DNA of 24,740 nucleotides from CAYNFP01 sp964492595 (GTDB taxonomy: Bacteria > Bacillota_I > Bacilli_A > RF39 > UBA660). A program made the position numbers and the translations under genes. Below are positions 22,085-24,740 of the stretch, one piece after another; position 1 is the first letter of the stretch; the number at the start of each line of letters is the position of its first letter. Under the pieces are notes generated by a model. The model was not told where the DNA came from, made no database searches, and saw only the letters and a list, made by a program, of their open reading frames with translations. Location: assembly GCA_964492595.1 (NCBI GenBank), contig CAZBKY010000008.1, forward strand, positions 1-24,740. Reading direction: 5' to 3'.

Positions 22085-24718
22085 ATGGATAAATATGTAT
22101 ATATGTTTAATGAGGGAGATAAGTCAATGAAAAATCTTCTTGGAGGAAAAGGAGCTAATTTAGCAGAAATGACTAATATTGGTTTGCCAGTTCCAAGAGG
22201 TTTTACTATTACAACTGAAGCCTGTACAAAATATTATGAAGATAATCAGGTAATAAGTGAAAATATTGTAAATGAAATCTTTTCATCATTAACAAAGTTA
22301 GAAACATTAACAGAAAAGAAAATGGGAGATTTAAATAATCCTTTACTAGTATCAGTTAGAAGTGGATCTAGAGCAAGTATGCCAGGAATGATGGATACAG
22401 TTTTAAATTTAGGCTTAAATGATGAAGTATGTGAAAACTTTGCTAAAAATTCTGGCAATAAAAGATTTGTATATGATTCATATAGAAGATTTATAATGAT
22501 GTTTGCAGATGTGGTAAAAGGTTATTCTAAAGCTTCATTTGAAAGATTATTAGATGAATATAAAGAAGAGAAAAACGCTAAATTTGATACAGATTTGAAA
22601 GAAGACGATATGTATAAAATTGCAATGAAATTCAAAAGTATTTATAAAGAACTTTCAGGAACTGATTTTCCTCAAGACCCTAAAGTACAGTTAATAGAGG
22701 CAGTCACAGCTGTGTTCAGAAGCTGGAATAACGAAAGAGCAATATATTATAGAAGAATGAATGATATACCATCAGACTGGGGTACTGCAGTAAATATTCA
22801 GGAAATGGTATATGGAAATATGGGAAATACTTGCGGTACAGGTGTTGCATTCACCAGAAACCCTTCAACTGGAGAAAAAAAACTTTATGGAGAATATTTA
22901 ATAAATGCTCAGGGAGAAGATGTTGTTGCAGGAGTTAGAACTCCTCAAAATATAGAAACTTTAGTCGATACCATGCCTGAAGTTTATGCTGAGTTTGTAA
23001 AAACATGTGAAATATTAGAGCGTCACTACAAAGATATGCAGGATATGGAGTTTACCATTGAAAACGAAAAATTATTTATGCTTCAGACAAGAAATGGGAA
23101 AAGAACTGCACAGGCCGCTTTAAAAATAGCTGTTGATTTAGTTGATGAAAGAATGATTAGTGAAGAAGAGGCATTACTTAAAGTAGAGCCTAAAGCTTTA
23201 GATCAACTTCTGCATCCTAATTTTGATACTGTTGAACTCAAAAATGCTTTAGTTATTGCTACAGGACTTGCAGCTTCTCCTGGTGCGGCCAGTGGAAAAA
23301 TAGTATTTAGCGCACAGGAAGTGTTGGAAGAAATAAATAAAAATAATAAAGAAAAAGTTATTTTAGTAAGAGGCGAAACATCTCCCGAAGATATTGAGGG
23401 GATGAATTTATCACAAGGAATTTTAACTATCAGAGGAGGAATGACTTCACATGCAGCAGTTGTCGCCCGTGGTATGGGAAGATGCTGTATTTCTGGATGT
23501 GGAGAATTGAAAATAGATGAAAATAGAAAAGTACTGATTTTACCTAATAAAGAAGAATTAAAAAAAGGAGATTATATTTCTCTTGATGGCTCTACTGGAA
23601 AAGTATATAAAGGTATAATAAAGACAGTTGACCCTGAAATAAGCGGAAACTTTGAAAGATTTATGTCTTGGGCAGATAAGGTAAGAACACTAAAAGTAAG
23701 AACAAATGCAGATACACCTAAAGATGCACTTGAAGCAATAAAGTTTGGTGCTGAAGGTATTGGATTATGTAGAACTGAACATATGTTTTTTGAAGAATCA
23801 AGAATATTTGCTATGAGACAAATGATACTTTCTGAAACTTTAGAGCAAAGAGAAAAGGCACTTGCAAAACTTCTTCCAATGCAAAGGGGAGACTTTGAAG
23901 AATTATACAAAGTTATGAAGGGTTTTCCAGTGACAATTCGTTATTTGGATCCGCCGCTTCATGAATTTTTACCTCATACAGATGAAGAAATTAAGCCTTT
24001 AGCTAAAGAATTAAATATATCATTTGAGAATTTAAAAACAAGAATAGAAGATTTACATGAATTTAATCCAATGATGGGACATAGAGGCTGTCGTCTTGCT
24101 GTAACATACCCAGAAATTGCTAAAATGCAAACAAGAGCTATTATGGAGGCGGCAATTAATGTTGATAAAACAGGGTTAAAAGTAGAGCCAGAAATAATGA
24201 TTCCTTTAATTGGAGACATCAAAGAATTTAAGTTTGTCAAAAATATTGTTGTTGAAACTATAAATAAAGTATTTGAAGAGCAAAATTATAAATTAAATTA
24301 TAAAATAGGAACAATGATTGAAATCCCAAGAGCCGCAATAACAGCAGATGAAATCGCGACAGAAGCTGAATTCTTTAGTTTTGGAACAAATGATTTAACT
24401 CAAATGACTTATGGATTTAGTAGAGATGATGCCGGTAAATTTTTGAGTGATTATTATCAAAAACAAATATTTGAAAGTGATCCATTTGCAAGAATAGATA
24501 CAAAAGGTGTTGGGCAATTGATTAAAATGGCAGTAGAAAAGGGTAGAAGTATTAGGTCAGACATAAAATTAGGAATATGCGGGGAACATGGCGGAGATCC
24601 AAGTTCAGTAGAATTTTGTAATGAAATAGGCCTTAATTATGTATCATGCAGTCCATATAGAGTGCCGATTGCAAGATTAGCAGCAGCACAAGCAGTATTA
24701 AAGCAAGCCGAAAAGTAA
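22085..24718 (+). CDS. ppdK: pyruvate, phosphate dikinase
   Basis: Interconverts pyruvate, ATP and phosphate with phosphoenolpyruvate, AMP and pyrophosphate; in anaerobes it often runs toward pyruvate in glycolysis. 877 residues is full length. The N-terminal nucleotide domain begins GGKGANLAEMTNIGLPVPRG; the phosphohistidine domain holds H456 in GGMTSHAAVVARGMG; the C-terminal barrel has GLCRTEHMFF, MIEIPRAA, FSFGTNDLTQM and GICGEHGGDP with the acid/base C832. These positions fit the known Clostridium enzyme (His455, Cys831) within one residue. AAAGGAGGT (22068-22076) precedes ATG 22085. Its usual regulatory kinase gene is not in the window. Confidence 0.97.
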   Translation: MDKYVYMFNEGDKSMKNLLGGKGANLAEMTNIGLPVPRGFTITTEACTKYYEDNQVISENIVNEIFSSLTKLETLTEKKMGDLNNPLLVSVRSGSRASMPGMMDTVLNLGLNDEVCENFAKNSGNKRFVYDSYRRFIMMFADVVKGYSKASFERLLDEYKEEKNAKFDTDLKEDDMYKIAMKFKSIYKELSGTDFPQDPKVQLIEAVTAVFRSWNNERAIYYRRMNDIPSDWGTAVNIQEMVYGNMGNTCGTGVAFTRNPSTGEKKLYGEYLINAQGEDVVAGVRTPQNIETLVDTMPEVYAEFVKTCEILERHYKDMQDMEFTIENEKLFMLQTRNGKRTAQAALKIAVDLVDERMISEEEALLKVEPKALDQLLHPNFDTVELKNALVIATGLAASPGAASGKIVFSAQEVLEEINKNNKEKVILVRGETSPEDIEGMNLSQGILTIRGGMTSHAAVVARGMGRCCISGCGELKIDENRKVLILPNKEELKKGDYISLDGSTGKVYKGIIKTVDPEISGNFERFMSWADKVRTLKVRTNADTPKDALEAIKFGAEGIGLCRTEHMFFEESRIFAMRQMILSETLEQREKALAKLLPMQRGDFEELYKVMKGFPVTIRYLDPPLHEFLPHTDEEIKPLAKELNISFENLKTRIEDLHEFNPMMGHRGCRLAVTYPEIAKMQTRAIMEAAINVDKTGLKVEPEIMIPLIGDIKEFKFVKNIVVETINKVFEEQNYKLNYKIGTMIEIPRAAITADEIATEAEFFSFGTNDLTQMTYGFSRDDAGKFLSDYYQKQIFESDPFARIDTKGVGQLIKMAVEKGRSIRSDIKLGICGEHGGDPSSVEFCNEIGLNYVSCSPYRVPIARLAAAQAVLKQAEK

Positions 24719-24729
24719 TTTTTGGCTTG
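24704..24729 (+). terminator. hairpin over the ppdK stop codon
   Basis: CAAGCCGAAAA (24704-24714), loop GTAA, TTTTTGGCTTG (24719-24729), an 11-bp stem with one G.T. The stop codon lies in the loop. Only a mixed T-rich stretch follows before the window ends, so terminator function is likely but not certain. Confidence 0.55.
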
Positions 24730-24740
24730 TTATTTACTCC

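Noticed and set aside
23572..23910. 112-codon minus-strand frame inside ppdK
   Set aside because: Antisense shadow of a conserved catalytic region; no supporting signals.

Overview
The window is AT-rich chromosomal DNA from a low-GC Bacillota, probably a Bacilli-type anaerobe or an uncultured Mollicutes/Erysipelotrichia-like lineage. This rests on A/T-ending codons, AGA arginine codons, strong AGGAGG-type ribosome binding sites, and gene content and order resembling Bacillus. TGG is used for Trp and TGA acts as a stop in at least one tight gene pair, which argues against the mycoplasma code.

Region 1 (1-2500) is mobile-element scrap around one tRNA-Glu(CTC). On the minus strand lies a broken ISLre2/UPF0236-type transposase (172-1358, one stop and one frameshift). 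On the plus strand lies a broken IS5-family transposase (1564-2331, a nonsense codon, two frameshifts and a deletion).

Region 2 (2500-8500) is housekeeping: mutS; a small membrane protein whose reading frame appears cut by a seven-A run; a DinJ/YafQ-type toxin-antitoxin pair with an operator palindrome; and rnhC facing cvpA-trxA. The last group looks like the Bacillus rnhC-zapA-cvpA-polX-mutS2-...-trxA block with its middle missing.

Region 3 (8500-14910) is the most interesting. The queuosine genes queA and tgt, normally adjacent, are separated by three tightly coupled genes. They encode a putative amidoligase of the glutamine-synthetase fold, an N-formylglutamate-amidohydrolase-like enzyme fused to a second amidoligase-like domain that has lost its motif residues, and a RimK-type ATP-grasp ligase. 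All overlap or nearly touch, so queA, the cassette, tgt and a glycerophosphodiester phosphodiesterase probably form one transcript. The cassette looks like an amide/peptide-bond-making system of unknown substrate.

Region 4 (14900-21950) continues the Bacillus-like order tgt-(yajC)-yrzE-yrbG-spoVB...hisS: a YrzE-like membrane protein, a YrbG/YetF-like DUF421 protein and a SpoVB-like flippase, with shuffled orientations, then hisS-asnS and a Xer-type tyrosine recombinase. Two small unrecognised genes lie here. One is preceded by a perfect 16-bp palindrome inside its promoter.

Region 5 (21950-24740) is ppdK (pyruvate, phosphate dikinase) with its own promoter and a hairpin over its stop codon. 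The reads on families come from motifs seen by eye; no database search was possible.
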